DNA of 64,000 bases from JAHZMA01 sp965205905 (GCA_965205905.1 CBDBHZ010000005.1:96281-160280), one strand, 5' to 3'. Positions 8,849 to 17,705 are shown, counted from the first letter of the stretch. A program made the numbers and translations. Notes: generated by a model from the letters alone, not told the origin.

Positions 8849-9132
8849 TGAGTAACAGCGGTGGGGGGATTATCAAGACTTGCGACTCCACTAGTGTTAC
8901 ACGCGGGCGGGGGGATTATCAAGGGGGGTCGCAACAAGGTGGGTGTCCTACGGACATGCCCACCGAGAAGTTGCGCCGCACCCCCTTGATATAATAATGT
9001 ATCGCAACACGCACCTCTGCTAATATTGAGTAATCTTGAAACGCACCGCCCTTTGTGCTACACACCGCCGTCATTCCCGCGTAGACGGGAATCCATATGG
9101 ACGAGGTTTACCTCGCTTCCAAAATACGAAAT
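8849..9132 (+). repeat. Composite repeat R2 (left end of KAP cassette)
   Basis: It contains the GGGGGG-arm palindrome (arms near 8918-8930 and 8974-8990). Its inner hairpin pairs GGTGGG-TGTCC with GGACA-CCCACC. The shared right flank follows, and then a second repeat type at 9065-9128. That second type is a CGTCATTCCC...GGGAATCCA stem-loop followed by a small CGAGG/CCTCG hairpin. Two in-frame openings here are repeat artefacts and are not annotated as genes. Confidence 0.75.
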
Positions 9133-9174
9133 GGAAAAGCGAGTAAAAAAAGGGCTTTGATTTTATAATGTCGG

Positions 9175-10581
9175 TTATTGCTCAACGAACTGCATTGTTC
9201 TAATAGTGTTTACAATAACAGTTGAAGTGGATATTTTCATTTTTTCTATAGCAGTTATAATATCACTAGTTGTCTCATCACCAGTGAGCCATCGTTTGAT
9301 GTCTTGTGTCGACAAGTGTTGTTGCCATTCATTTATGTCTGATATGTGAGCGTCAATATTTTGCAAATGCATAAACAATAACATATAAACTATGTTTTGA
9401 GCGTTTATTTGATTTCTGTTAAACTGAGGAATAGCGTCATCATCATAAAGAAGTAATTTATCAATATCTTCTTTTTTAAAACTCTTAGTCAAAAACTTAT
9501 TAGTTAATGCTAAATCAGCTGAATCAAAAGTTATGATATAAAGGGTTAACATGATGAAGAGTTTATCCAGTAAAGATGTATTGGTATTTATTGTGTGCCT
9601 AGATTGCAATGTTTGAAAAATTTCAAAATTCTTAAGGTAACGTTCAGCATCACGTAGGCTACGTTTATCTTTTCTGAATAGAAAGTTTATTAAATCATTT
9701 GCAAAATTATTCGTAATAAAGGTGGTATTTATATTTTTTTCTTTAGCAAAATTATAAAAATGTTCAGCACTCGCAAGAAGCGGTCTAGAATGATTGCTTA
9801 AAACTTTGTCAGATAATCCTATCTTAAATATAAAGAATTTTGATAAATATGTTTTTGCATCAAGCGTGCCATATTGATTTTGAATCGTAGCAGCTAATTC
9901 TTGCATATTGGTGATAAAAACAAATTGAATCCCTGTAACATCAAAAATATGTTTCACTTTTTCTAACAGAGACAGCGCAAAAATTGGGTTGCATCTATCC
10001 AATTCATCGATAAATATTACAATTTCTTTATTTTTTGTATATGCTTTCAATGCTGTTTTAAGGTTGCCAAGATTTTTGGTAAAATCTTCAAAGGCGGTGA
10101 TATTTCCTGCTAATTTACTATCGGATTTTACCATATCATCTACAACTTTTGCAAAATCAATACCTATTAACTTATGAGCTAATTGTGTTGACACACTATG
10201 TGTTACTTTTAAGACAAGGGAGCTCGCTTTAATGATTTCACCCTTTATACTATCATCATCATCAATCAAACCAGTAATCGCAGATAATAGCATCATAAAC
10301 GCATCATCGCTATAATCATATTGATAGGCATTGAGGTAAACGGGTTTTAATTTTTGATGTTCATCTTCTATCAAATTGATAAGTTTATGGCAAAATTCAC
10401 TTTTGCCATTGCCCCATTGCCCGTCAATCACCATTGGCGATATTTCTATTTTACCCTTTAATAATGTGATAATATTGTCGGCAATCGGCTTTCTTTTATA
10501 GTCGTCTTGATAGATATATCCGTCTTCGTCGGTATGAGTCGCGTGTCTTTCAAAATGATGTTTAGAAAAATCTTCTTCCAT
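9175..10581 (-). CDS. KAP-family P-loop NTPase
   Basis: The ATG follows AGGAG. The 468-residue protein has Walker A GQWGNGKS (residues 54-61) and Walker B IVIFIDELDRCNP (187-199), the KAP signature, followed by NMQEL and RSLRDAERYL segments of the STAND-like lid. Unlike many KAP proteins, I see no membrane-spanning insert, so it is probably cytoplasmic. Some KAP NTPases are linked to phage exclusion (PifA) or membrane-complex organisation. The role here is unknown. It stands alone between inverted composite repeats, which fits an accessory, possibly defensive, cargo gene. Confidence 0.85.
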   Translation of the reverse strand: MEEDFSKHHFERHATHTDEDGYIYQDDYKRKPIADNIITLLKGKIEISPMVIDGQWGNGKSEFCHKLINLIEDEHQKLKPVYLNAYQYDYSDDAFMMLLSAITGLIDDDDSIKGEIIKASSLVLKVTHSVSTQLAHKLIGIDFAKVVDDMVKSDSKLAGNITAFEDFTKNLGNLKTALKAYTKNKEIVIFIDELDRCNPIFALSLLEKVKHIFDVTGIQFVFITNMQELAATIQNQYGTLDAKTYLSKFFIFKIGLSDKVLSNHSRPLLASAEHFYNFAKEKNINTTFITNNFANDLINFLFRKDKRSLRDAERYLKNFEIFQTLQSRHTINTNTSLLDKLFIMLTLYIITFDSADLALTNKFLTKSFKKEDIDKLLLYDDDAIPQFNRNQINAQNIVYMLLFMHLQNIDAHISDINEWQQHLSTQDIKRWLTGDETTSDIITAIEKMKISTSTVIVNTIRTMQFVEQ

Positions 10582-10660
10582 TATTTCACTCCTGTTTTGA
10601 TTTCGTGTGTTTTAAGAATGCTTTCGTTATATTTAACATATAAGGCGGTAATTTGAAAGC

Positions 10661-10935
10661 AAACTTCGTTTGCCATGTGGATTCCGTGTCTTAGTCAATG
10701 CCTATCGGCATTGGCACGGAACGACGAAAGAGGAGTGCGTTTTTACAGGTGAGATTTCGCCTGTGCAGGAGTGTGTTTCAAGATTCGTCAGCATTGGCTG
10801 TGGAGTGTGTTGCGATACATTATAGTATCAAGGGGGGTGCGAAACGCGCTTTATCGGTCGCGAGACTTACGTCCGCTCCCTTGCGCGTACCCCCCTTGAT
10901 AATCCCACCGCTGTTACTCAACACTAGTGGAGGAA
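10661..10935 (-). repeat. Composite repeat R3 (right end of KAP cassette)
   Basis: This is the inverted counterpart of R2. The ATCAAGGGGGGT arm is at 10827-10838 and its complement at 10889-10900. The shared flank reads on the minus strand, and a GGAATCCACATGG stem-loop with a following AAACG/CGTTT hairpin lies at 10661-10735. It accounts for most of the gene-free stretch 10582-10959. Confidence 0.75.
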
Positions 10936-10959
10936 TGAGCCGCAATTCGTGATTATACC

Positions 10960-11100
10960 ATGTTGCTAACATTCGAGAATATTGTTAAACTGGCGTGCGA
11001 GCTTCAGCATAAGAGCAATCAAGCGGATAATTGCAATTTGTCTCAATTACAAAGGCAGATTACTGATGCCAAACAACTTTTAGTGAATAAAGGGAAATAA
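10960..11100 (+). CDS. Small ORF coupled to the ankyrin gene
   Basis: This 46-codon frame starts at ATG 10960 and ends at TAA 11098-11100. The ankyrin-gene ATG begins one base later, so translation could be coupled. The product is polar and Gln/Asn/Lys-rich with a predicted helix (LSQLQRQITDAKQLL). There is no recognised family and no strong ribosome-binding site. It may be a genuine small protein or a remnant left at the edge of repeat R3. Confidence 0.35.
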   Translation: MLLTFENIVKLACELQHKSNQADNCNLSQLQRQITDAKQLLVNKGK

Positions 11101-11101
11101 C

Positions 11102-12319
11102 ATGCGTATCTTAAAACCCATTCTTTTTAGCACCATCACTATCATAATAGGTTTGGTGATATTGTGGTTGGCATTGCCTGATGCCAGCCAAACTGCTACA
11201 GAAACCTCTTATGTTGAAGAAACAGATATTGTCAGAGAAACCGCTACAGAAACTTATTCTGTTGAAGAAACAGTTATTGCTGAAGAAACCCCTATCATTG
11301 AAGAAAGATTTACCGATGAAGAAGCTGCTATCATTAAAAAAATAGCTGAAGAAAAACCACTTGTTCCCGAAGAATGGTTCACCGATGAGCAAAAATTGAC
11401 TCTCAGAAAAAAATTCTCGCAAATTGAAATATTACCCAGCGAATTAACAACCATCGACTTAAAATTACTCGGCTATCATGCAATTTTAAAAATTCCATAT
11501 TTTCTTGATGTTTTAACTGAAGATGATGTGAGTGCCATTATTGATGAATTAAAACAACTTCAACCAAAAGACCTTGCTAAATTAATACATCATCATAAAG
11601 AAATGCTAACCTATGCCAATAATGTAGAGATAGAGAAAATTTTCTTTAACATCGAGTATGGTAATGTTTTCTTAAAACATTATCACATCAGATATTATCT
11701 GAATGATGTTGTTGGGTTTTATAAATTTGACTTTTCACCCACCATTGATGAAGTTTTGCTGCGGGCAGTAACGAAACACCCTACAATCAATATTGGTTAT
11801 TACTCAGGTTATACGATTAACCCATTATTCATGCATTTAGCAAATACAAGCAATAATAACATCATTCCATTGATACAATTTTTCTTGGATGAGGGTGCTG
11901 ATATTAATGCAAAGAATCCAACATGGAGTAAAACAATTTTTAGTTATGTTGGCACATTAGAAATCGCCCAACTATTATTAGCAAATGGTGCTGACCCAAA
12001 TATTATCTCAAATGGTGGCGAGTACCCCTTAATACATGCTATTAAGTGGGGACGTTCCAATGAATTGATAAAATTTCTCATTGATTTGGGGATGGATTTA
12101 CATGTCAAATCATCTTATAAGGGTGTTGGTATACCTAGGACGCCACTTAAAATGGCAAAAGATCAAGTTAGAACTTTAAAAGGTATTTATATCGGCACAA
12201 GTAATAGCGATGCACTCTATTATGCCTCTATAAAGGCAACTTTCCCCGCCCGCATCGCTAAAGCCGAAGAGGTCGTCCGCATCATCGAACAAGCATTAGA
12301 GGCAGAGGCAAGTAAATAA
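11102..12319 (+). CDS. Membrane-anchored ankyrin-repeat protein
   Basis: This 405-residue protein has an N-terminal signal anchor (residues about 5-25), then a Thr/Glu-rich repetitive stalk (TATETSYVEETDIV and a near repeat, residues about 31-75). The C-terminal half holds ankyrin repeats such as LIQFFLDEGADINAK, IAQLLLANGADPN and LIKFLIDLGMDLHVK. The topology suggests a periplasmic or surface protein-binding domain on a flexible acidic stalk. AAAGGGA precedes the ATG. No partner is evident. It lies between repeat R3 and a half-repeat at 12326-12352, in the same accessory block as the KAP gene. Confidence 0.75.
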   Translation: MRILKPILFSTITIIIGLVILWLALPDASQTATETSYVEETDIVRETATETYSVEETVIAEETPIIEERFTDEEAAIIKKIAEEKPLVPEEWFTDEQKLTLRKKFSQIEILPSELTTIDLKLLGYHAILKIPYFLDVLTEDDVSAIIDELKQLQPKDLAKLIHHHKEMLTYANNVEIEKIFFNIEYGNVFLKHYHIRYYLNDVVGFYKFDFSPTIDEVLLRAVTKHPTINIGYYSGYTINPLFMHLANTSNNNIIPLIQFFLDEGADINAKNPTWSKTIFSYVGTLEIAQLLLANGADPNIISNGGEYPLIHAIKWGRSNELIKFLIDLGMDLHVKSSYKGVGIPRTPLKMAKDQVRTLKGIYIGTSNSDALYYASIKATFPARIAKAEEVVRIIEQALEAEASK

Positions 12320-12325
12320 CACAAA

Positions 12326-12352
12326 AACCGTGCGTGTCGCAAAGCCCCCCAT
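12326..12352. repeat. Half copy of the dispersed repeat
   Basis: GTGCGTGTCGCAAAGCCCCC followed by CATATA resembles one arm and flank of the GGGGG-arm repeat, as at 45319-45342. It abuts the stop codon of the J-domain-like gene. Confidence 0.45.
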
Positions 12353-12355
12353 ATA

Positions 12356-12904
12356 CTAATGCTTCACCAGCAATCTATCCCTTGCCGCTTCGAGCTCGTG
12401 GATTTTTTGCGCCTTGATATCAGGCTCGTCTTTATATTGCTTCGCCACTTGCTTTTTGCATTTAAGATAAGCGGTGATGATTTCATCCTCACTCTCATCT
12501 TGCGTAACGCCCAATAATTGTTCAGCGCGGGGGAGAGGCATCGTGCCACGTAAAGCGCGTAAATTTGAGCCACCACCGCCGGCACGATTCCCGCGAGAAT
12601 TACCACCGCCCATATTATTGCCCATATTATTAAGAGTATCGCGGACTTTCTTGATGCCCCAAAAATAAAGCGCACCAAATAGCAAGCGTTTCAGCATCGG
12701 CAACAAACCCGCAAACGCAACCCATGAGAGATACGGTTTGCCACTAAATAACAGCCACAAGCCAAGCAAAAAGCATAAAAAGCTGAACAAATACCAGCGA
12801 ATGCTTTTGATAAAGCCTGCAATGCGTTTGCTATCAATATTGCTGAAACCGCCTAACAGCAAGTAAAGCAACAATAAAACTATCGCGATAATTAATAAAT
12901 ACAT
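12356..12904 (-). CDS. Membrane-anchored degenerate J-domain protein (TIM14/DjlA-like)
   Basis: The ATG at 12904 is preceded by TAGGAG. The frame opens further upstream without such a site. The 182-residue product has two or three N-terminal membrane spans, a Gly/Asn-rich linker (GNNMGGGNSRGNRAGGGG) and a C-terminal J-like domain (PRAEQLLGVTQDESEDEIITAYL). In place of the HPD tripeptide needed to stimulate DnaK it has QYKDEPD. Alphaproteobacteria commonly encode such TIM14-like proteins. Here the domain may bind DnaK poorly or serve as a scaffold, as Tim16 does. Confidence 0.72.
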   Translation of the reverse strand: MYLLIIAIVLLLLYLLLGGFSNIDSKRIAGFIKSIRWYLFSFLCFLLGLWLLFSGKPYLSWVAFAGLLPMLKRLLFGALYFWGIKKVRDTLNNMGNNMGGGNSRGNRAGGGGSNLRALRGTMPLPRAEQLLGVTQDESEDEIITAYLKCKKQVAKQYKDEPDIKAQKIHELEAARDRLLVKH

Positions 12905-12985
12905 GGCGTTACTCCTATCTGCTATTTGTAGCACCATCATCAACAGCAATCAAGTTTTTTTGGCAAGGTTTTTTATAAAACCCTC

Positions 12986-13014
12986 TTGACTCTCTCGCGC
13001 ATTTTGCTTAATCT
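12986..13014 (+). promoter_or_regulatory. Possible glnB promoter
   Basis: TTGACT at 12986-12991 is followed after 17 bases by TAATCT at 13009-13014, about 40 bases before the glnB start. The -10 is weak, and no convincing sigma54 element was found. Confidence 0.35.
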
Positions 13015-13051
13015 TGCATCACGATTTAATTTGGTTTTCAAAAGGTAACGC

Positions 13052-13393
13052 ATGAAAAAGGTTGAGGCGGTGTTAAAGCCCTTTAAGCTTGATGAGGTGA
13101 AAGAAGCATTGCACGAAATTGGCGTGCAAGGTATCACGGTGATTGAGGCGAAGGGATTCGGACGGCAAAAAGGCCATACCGAACTTTATCGCGGTTCGGA
13201 ATATGTGATTGATTTTTTGCCAAAATCAAAAATTGAAATTGTGATTGAAGACCACATGCTAGAACGGGTGATTGAGGTTATCGCGCAAACCGCACAGACA
13301 GGGCGGATTGGTGATGGCAAAATCTTTGTAACTGAAATATTAGATGCCGTTAGAATTCGCACGGGCGAACGCGGCGACGATGCTATTAAATAA
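13052..13393 (+). CDS. glnB: Nitrogen regulatory protein PII
   Basis: This 113-residue protein matches PII throughout: N-terminal MKKVEAVLKPFKLDEVKEAL, T-loop with the uridylylation tyrosine in HTELYRGSEYVIDF (Tyr about 51), and the B-loop TGRIGDGKIFV. PII is a trimer that binds ATP/ADP and 2-oxoglutarate and relays nitrogen status to glutamine synthetase adenylylation and NtrBC. It starts 19 bases upstream of glnA, the usual alphaproteobacterial pair, so both are probably transcribed together. Confidence 0.97.
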   Translation: MKKVEAVLKPFKLDEVKEALHEIGVQGITVIEAKGFGRQKGHTELYRGSEYVIDFLPKSKIEIVIEDHMLERVIEVIAQTAQTGRIGDGKIFVTEILDAVRIRTGERGDDAIK

Positions 13394-13412
13394 ACTTAGA
13401 AAGTAAAATAAA

Positions 13413-14822
13413 ATGTCTGACGTGAAAAAAATACTAGAAATGATTAAAGAAAAAGATATTCAATATGTCGATTTTCGCTTTACCGATATTAAGGGTAAAT
13501 GGCAGCATACGGCACAGCATGTCTGCACAATTAACGAGGATATTTTTGAAGATGGCGTGATGTTTGATGGCTCGTCAATCGCGGGCTGGAAGGCGATTAA
13601 TGAATCCGATATGTTGCTGATGCCCGATGCCACAAGCGCGTATATCGATCCATTTGCGGCGCAACCGTTATTGGTGCTTTTCTGCGATATTTTAGAACCA
13701 TCAACGCGTCAACCCTATAATCGTGACCCGCGTTCGATTGCGAAAAAAGCTATCAACTATATGGGCGAATGCAATGTGGGTGATACCGCCTTTTTTGGTC
13801 CTGAAGCCGAATTTTTTGTGTTTGATGAAGTGCTGATTAAAAATGATATGAATAAGTGCATGTATGAGGTGCGTTCTGAAGAAGGACCTTATAAAAGCGG
13901 TGATGAGATGGAGGGCGGCAATTATGGGCATCGTCCGGGCGTTAAGGGCGGTTATTTTCCGGTTGCACCTGTTGATTCCGAACAGGATTTGCGTGCCGAA
14001 ATGGTAACCGTGCTGAATGATTTGGGCGTTGAGATGGAGAAGCATCATCATGAGGTGGCGCCATCGCAACATGAGTTGGGCATGAAGTTTTCAACCATGA
14101 TTGATATTGCCGATAAGATGCAACTTTATAAATATGTGGTGCATATGGTGGCGCATAGCTATGGCAAAACCGCTACCTTTATGCCGAAACCGATTGTCGG
14201 CGATAATGGCTCTGGTATGCATGTGCATCAATCAATCTGGAAAGATGGCAAGAATATGTTTGCAGGCTCGCTTTATGCTGATTTATCAGAAACTTGCTTG
14301 CATTATATTGGCGGTATCTTAAAACATTCACGCGCCATTAATGCATTCAGCAATCCTGCCACCAACAGCTATAAGCGTTTGGTGCCGGGTTATGAAGCAC
14401 CCGTATTATTGGCATATTCGGCGCGCAACCGTTCGGCATCGTGCCGCATTCCCTATGTGGCAAGTCCGAATGGCAAGCGGGTTGAGGTGCGCTATCCTGA
14501 TGCAACCGCAAATCCGTATCTGTGCTATGCGGTGCTGTTGATGGCGGGGCTAGATGGTATCCGCAACAAGATTCATCCGGGCGAAGCGATGGATAAAGAT
14601 TTGTATGATTTGCCACCTGAAGAATTGAAAGATATTCCAACCGTTGCGCGCAATTTGCGTGAGGCATTGGAAAGCTTGGATAAGGATAGAGATTTCTTGA
14701 AACAGGGCGATGTGATGAGTGATGATTTCATTGATGCCTATATTGCACTATGTATGGAAGATGTAGAAAAATTAGACCTTGCCACTCATCCGCTTGAATA
14801 TCAGCTATATTATTCTGCGTAA
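13413..14822 (+). CDS. glnA: Glutamine synthetase type I
   Basis: This 469-residue protein is full length for GSI-beta. Visible motifs are FDGSSIAGW, the ATP-binding NGSGMHVHQS, the substrate loop NPATNSYKRLVPGYEAP, and the adenylylation tyrosine in MDKDLYDLPPEE (Tyr about 398). It condenses glutamate and ammonia to glutamine with ATP. It follows glnB by 19 bases. The adenylylation site implies GlnE-type control. Confidence 0.98.
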   Translation: MSDVKKILEMIKEKDIQYVDFRFTDIKGKWQHTAQHVCTINEDIFEDGVMFDGSSIAGWKAINESDMLLMPDATSAYIDPFAAQPLLVLFCDILEPSTRQPYNRDPRSIAKKAINYMGECNVGDTAFFGPEAEFFVFDEVLIKNDMNKCMYEVRSEEGPYKSGDEMEGGNYGHRPGVKGGYFPVAPVDSEQDLRAEMVTVLNDLGVEMEKHHHEVAPSQHELGMKFSTMIDIADKMQLYKYVVHMVAHSYGKTATFMPKPIVGDNGSGMHVHQSIWKDGKNMFAGSLYADLSETCLHYIGGILKHSRAINAFSNPATNSYKRLVPGYEAPVLLAYSARNRSASCRIPYVASPNGKRVEVRYPDATANPYLCYAVLLMAGLDGIRNKIHPGEAMDKDLYDLPPEELKDIPTVARNLREALESLDKDRDFLKQGDVMSDDFIDAYIALCMEDVEKLDLATHPLEYQLYYSA

Positions 14823-14854
14823 GCTATCAATATTTCGTAAAGGATGCCTTTTAC

Positions 14855-15564
14855 ATGACATTAAGACAATCGGCAGTAGAACGCTACAATGATGGCAGTT
14901 ATTTTGCAAAACACCCAACATGGGATGCAGAACATTCTGGTTGGAAAGCAAAAAACATTAAAAAAATTCTGACAAAGAATAATATTGATGCCAACAAAAT
15001 TTGTGAAGTTGGGTGCGGTGCTGGTGAAATTTTACTAGAACTTAAAAAAATGATATTGGCAAAGAGTTTCATGGTTACGAAATTGCAAAAGTTGCTTATG
15101 AAATGTGCAAAGCAAAAGAAGCTGATAATGTTAAATTCTTTTTAGAGAATTTAGCAGAAAAGAAGGTGAAATATGACGTTTCTCTGTGCATTGATGTGTT
15201 TGAACATGTTGAAGATTATATTGGATTTATTCGTTCGTTAAAAAGCAAAGCTTCTTATCATGTGTTCCATATTCCGCTGGATATTAGCGTATTGGCAGTT
15301 ATCAAGAATGGCTTTGGGTTTGCCTATGAAAGCGTAGGGCATTTGCATTATTTTTCTGCCGATACCGCCATCACTACATTACAAGAGGCGGGTTACGAGG
15401 TGGTTGATAGTTTTTATACAAAAGTTTATGATAAGGGTGCGGTTCCGCTGACGGGTTTTCGGAAGTTAATATTTTCCATTGGCTACAAATTATCATTAAA
15501 ATGGTGTGCCAGAATTATCGGCGGCTGTGAATTGTTGGTATTGGCAAAAGCCAAACAAAAGTAA
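14855..15564 (+). pseudogene. SAM-dependent methyltransferase, frameshifted at an A7 tract
   Basis: The 5' frame holds motif I CEVGCGAGEIL and the downstream frame holds CIDVFEHVEDY and the rest of a class I methyltransferase, together about 236 residues. The frames separate at seven A (15044-15050). One more A would give the continuous reading LKKNDIGKEFHGYEIAK. The A7 run also lies in phase as A-AAA-AAA, so -1 slippage of ribosome or polymerase could restore the protein. Deletion, sequencing error and real slippage are all possible. It follows glnA by 32 bases. The substrate is unknown. Confidence 0.7.
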
Positions 15565-15624
15565 TATATTTTTTATCGAATTGATAACCTATTTATGCTA
15601 GAGTAGGTGAATAAGGAGATTATT

Positions 15625-16185
15625 ATGTTTGAAATAAGACGGGCTGAGCAAATCGTTGCATTTTTCGCGATGCAAGAGCCGAGCAAAAAAATCAATATCA
15701 TGAAAGTGATTAAGCTGGTTTATCTGGCAGATAGAAAAAATATTGAAAAATATGGTGACCCTATATCTGATGATGATTATTTTTCGATGAAAAAGGGACC
15801 CGTATGTTCACACACATTAGATATGTTAAATGCAGGAAGAGCATCAAATATAGATAGAAAATTTTTAGGAAAGCGTTCTGGCTACATGATTCCGTTAAAA
15901 GTTTTATCTATTGAACGCGATGATTTTGATGAATTAAGTGAATCTGATATTGAAATATTAGAAGAGATTTGGCAAAAATTTGGTGGAATGAACGAAGATA
16001 AGTTAAGCGAATGGACGCATCAGCCAGAAAATATTCCAGAATGGCAAGACCCCGGTCATAGTAGTAAAAGGATTGAGTTGAAAACCATTATGGAGAATGT
16101 TGGCATTGAAAATGCAGATGAGCATTATGCAGAATGGAAAAGTTTGCAATCTGTTATGAGTGAATTTACTCATTCTACCAAATAA
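15625..16185 (+). CDS. Panacea-domain (DUF4065) antitoxin
   Basis: The ATG at 15625 is preceded by AAGGAG. A GTG at 15607 would include that site. The 186-residue product has the Panacea core: KVIKLVYLADRKNIEKYGDPIS, then the GP motif in SMKKGPVCSHTLDML. Panacea proteins are known as antitoxins that neutralise unrelated toxins and share this domain with the proteolysis adaptor SocA. The next gene starts on the base after its stop, the tight spacing typical of toxin-antitoxin operons. Confidence 0.8.
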   Translation: MFEIRRAEQIVAFFAMQEPSKKINIMKVIKLVYLADRKNIEKYGDPISDDDYFSMKKGPVCSHTLDMLNAGRASNIDRKFLGKRSGYMIPLKVLSIERDDFDELSESDIEILEEIWQKFGGMNEDKLSEWTHQPENIPEWQDPGHSSKRIELKTIMENVGIENADEHYAEWKSLQSVMSEFTHSTK

Positions 16186-16569
16186 ATGACACAATTAATT
16201 AAAAAGCGGGCGACTTTTATACTGAAGTCAGCAACAACACATGCGCCTCATAAAAAGCATCTCTTTGTAATTTGCACGAATATTGACCGTGATGAGCGAT
16301 ATTTAATTATTCCTGTTTGCACAAAAACTAATAGGCAACATAATGAATATTGTATTATTACTGCAGGTGAGCATAAATTTATTAGGCATGAATCTTATAT
16401 TGCATATCAACATGCAAAAATTGAACCTGCTAGTTTTTTGCGAGATGGAATAAGGCACGAGGATATAAATGGACAACTTTTTTTAAGAATATGCAATGGT
16501 ATAGAAAAATCTAAACGCATGGCACGTATATACAAAAAATACTATCTAAAAAACAAAGACAATCAATAA
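16186..16569 (+). CDS. Putative toxin paired with the Panacea antitoxin
   Basis: This 127-residue basic protein begins on the base after the antitoxin stop. It reads like a small beta-barrel nuclease: HLFVICTNIDRDERYLIIPV, then IRHESYIAYQHAKI, then a helical basic tail. The strand order and the RHxSY segment recall PemK/MazF-like folds, but similarity is at the limit of recognition. Its status as toxin is inferred from the pairing. The ending overlaps the convergent gene's end by 7 bases. Confidence 0.55.
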   Translation: MTQLIKKRATFILKSATTHAPHKKHLFVICTNIDRDERYLIIPVCTKTNRQHNEYCIITAGEHKFIRHESYIAYQHAKIEPASFLRDGIRHEDINGQLFLRICNGIEKSKRMARIYKKYYLKNKDNQ

Positions 16570-17705
16570 TGCCGTTGTAAATTACCCCAAAAGCGCGGGG
16601 CGTTATGCGCTAATGCGGCGCTGGCATCAACATTTTCCCACGATTTGAACGCAGATTTGATGATGCGCGCGATTTCAGCATCGCCATCTTGCAGATAAAA
16701 TATTTGCGCTAATTTACTATAATTCCGTAAATTTTTGGGCGCGTTTAAGTCGGCACCGGGCGCACCACGCCTGAACCAAGTTGGGATAATACCGAATAAT
16801 TTTCGAATATCGCCCATTGGAATATGCGCTGTATAAAACGGATGGTCAGGCTTAAGTTGCTTTACGCGCACCTGCATTTTTTGTGATTCATCTGCCGCAT
16901 AAACCAAATCATAACCGCCATCAACCAGTGGTTTTTTCTTGCCCGTTAACACAAATTCTAACGCGCTGGGATTGCCGACTGTGCGGTAACTTGTGGTGGT
17001 TTCGGGGCAAATGTAAGGCTCGTTGGAGCGCACCGCATAGCAAATATTGATATGCTGATTATCGGGCATCATCACATCATGCCCGATAATATAGCTGCGA
17101 AAATAATTATGTTGGGCAAGCAGTAAAATCATCGGGGTGAGGGTTTCGCGGTCAATGATAATTTGTACCGCACCATGAATATCAAGCTCGTGCCAGATGG
17201 TGAGGTCGCCTGCCAGTGATGCAAAAAATCTTTGCATAAAGGTCAAACCCATTGGCAAACCGCTTGAGGTGAAAACTGCACTATATTTTAGAACCAATAC
17301 ATCGCGTGCGGGCAGATTAAGCGGCGGATAAGCGGGCAGTGTTTCTTCGTAAATGCGCCCATAAAGCGGTGCATCGATTGGCGCATTTTTATCCATAATT
17401 TGATGCAAACCTAAGTAGTCGCTGTGATAATCGCGGTCATTCTCAACCGCTTTTATATCAGCGGCAGTGATGGGTGCAGGCTTGATAATTTTACGCCCTT
17501 TTTTTAAGGCAGAGTTATTTAAGTAGAAATTCTCAAAATCTACAATCCGTGCAGAGCCATTGCCAATATAAATATCAGGATGGTAACGGTTAAGTAGGGT
17601 GGTTATCTCTGCTTGGCTTAAAGTGCTTTGTGTGTTTTCTTGTGCCGTTGAAACATTGCCGTAAAAGCAACATAGCAAGGTAATGAGCAGTGTTGTATAG
17701 CGCAT
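16563..17705 (-). CDS. Secreted protein of unknown function
   Basis: This 380-residue protein has a Sec signal peptide (MRYTTLLITLLCC..., cleavage near STA). The mature part has no motif I can assign with confidence. It is rich in aromatic residues and histidines, with DLTIWHELDIHGAVQIIID and LLLAQHNYF strands that loosely recall Vps62-like domains. It is transcribed away from the barrel genes that start upstream of it on the same strand, about 85 bases away, so it could share their transcript. Periplasmic or exported location is inferred. Confidence 0.55.
   Translation of the reverse strand: MRYTTLLITLLCCFYGNVSTAQENTQSTLSQAEITTLLNRYHPDIYIGNGSARIVDFENFYLNNSALKKGRKIIKPAPITAADIKAVENDRDYHSDYLGLHQIMDKNAPIDAPLYGRIYEETLPAYPPLNLPARDVLVLKYSAVFTSSGLPMGLTFMQRFFASLAGDLTIWHELDIHGAVQIIIDRETLTPMILLLAQHNYFRSYIIGHDVMMPDNQHINICYAVRSNEPYICPETTTSYRTVGNPSALEFVLTGKKKPLVDGGYDLVYAADESQKMQVRVKQLKPDHPFYTAHIPMGDIRKLFGIIPTWFRRGAPGADLNAPKNLRNYSKLAQIFYLQDGDAEIARIIKSAFKSWENVDASAALAHNAPRFWGNLQRHY

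Larger units (their letters stand above)
8849..10935. mobile_element. KAP NTPase cassette bracketed by composite inverted repeats
   Basis: Both ends carry the same ordered set of motifs in inverted orientation. These are GAGTAACAGCGGTGG, the GGGGGG-arm palindrome, an AATGTATCGCAACAC flank, an AATCTTGAAAC segment, then a GGAATCCA stem-loop. One KAP NTPase gene lies between them. No transposase is visible, so it may be a non-autonomous element or a cassette moved by recombination between repeats. The outer boundaries are approximate, and no target-site duplication was identified. Confidence 0.5.

Noticed and set aside
8716..8937. Reading frame on the minus strand over the repeat R2 region
   Set aside because: It overlaps the promoter of the structured RNA and repeat sequence, has proline/threonine-rich low-complexity content and no family resemblance.
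10698..10952. Reading frame across repeat R3
   Set aside because: It is built from palindromic repeat sequence shared with other copies, so it is not a gene.
12950..13051. Sigma54 promoter for glnBA
   Set aside because: TGGCA near 12961 is not followed by a TTGC-type -12 element at the right spacing.
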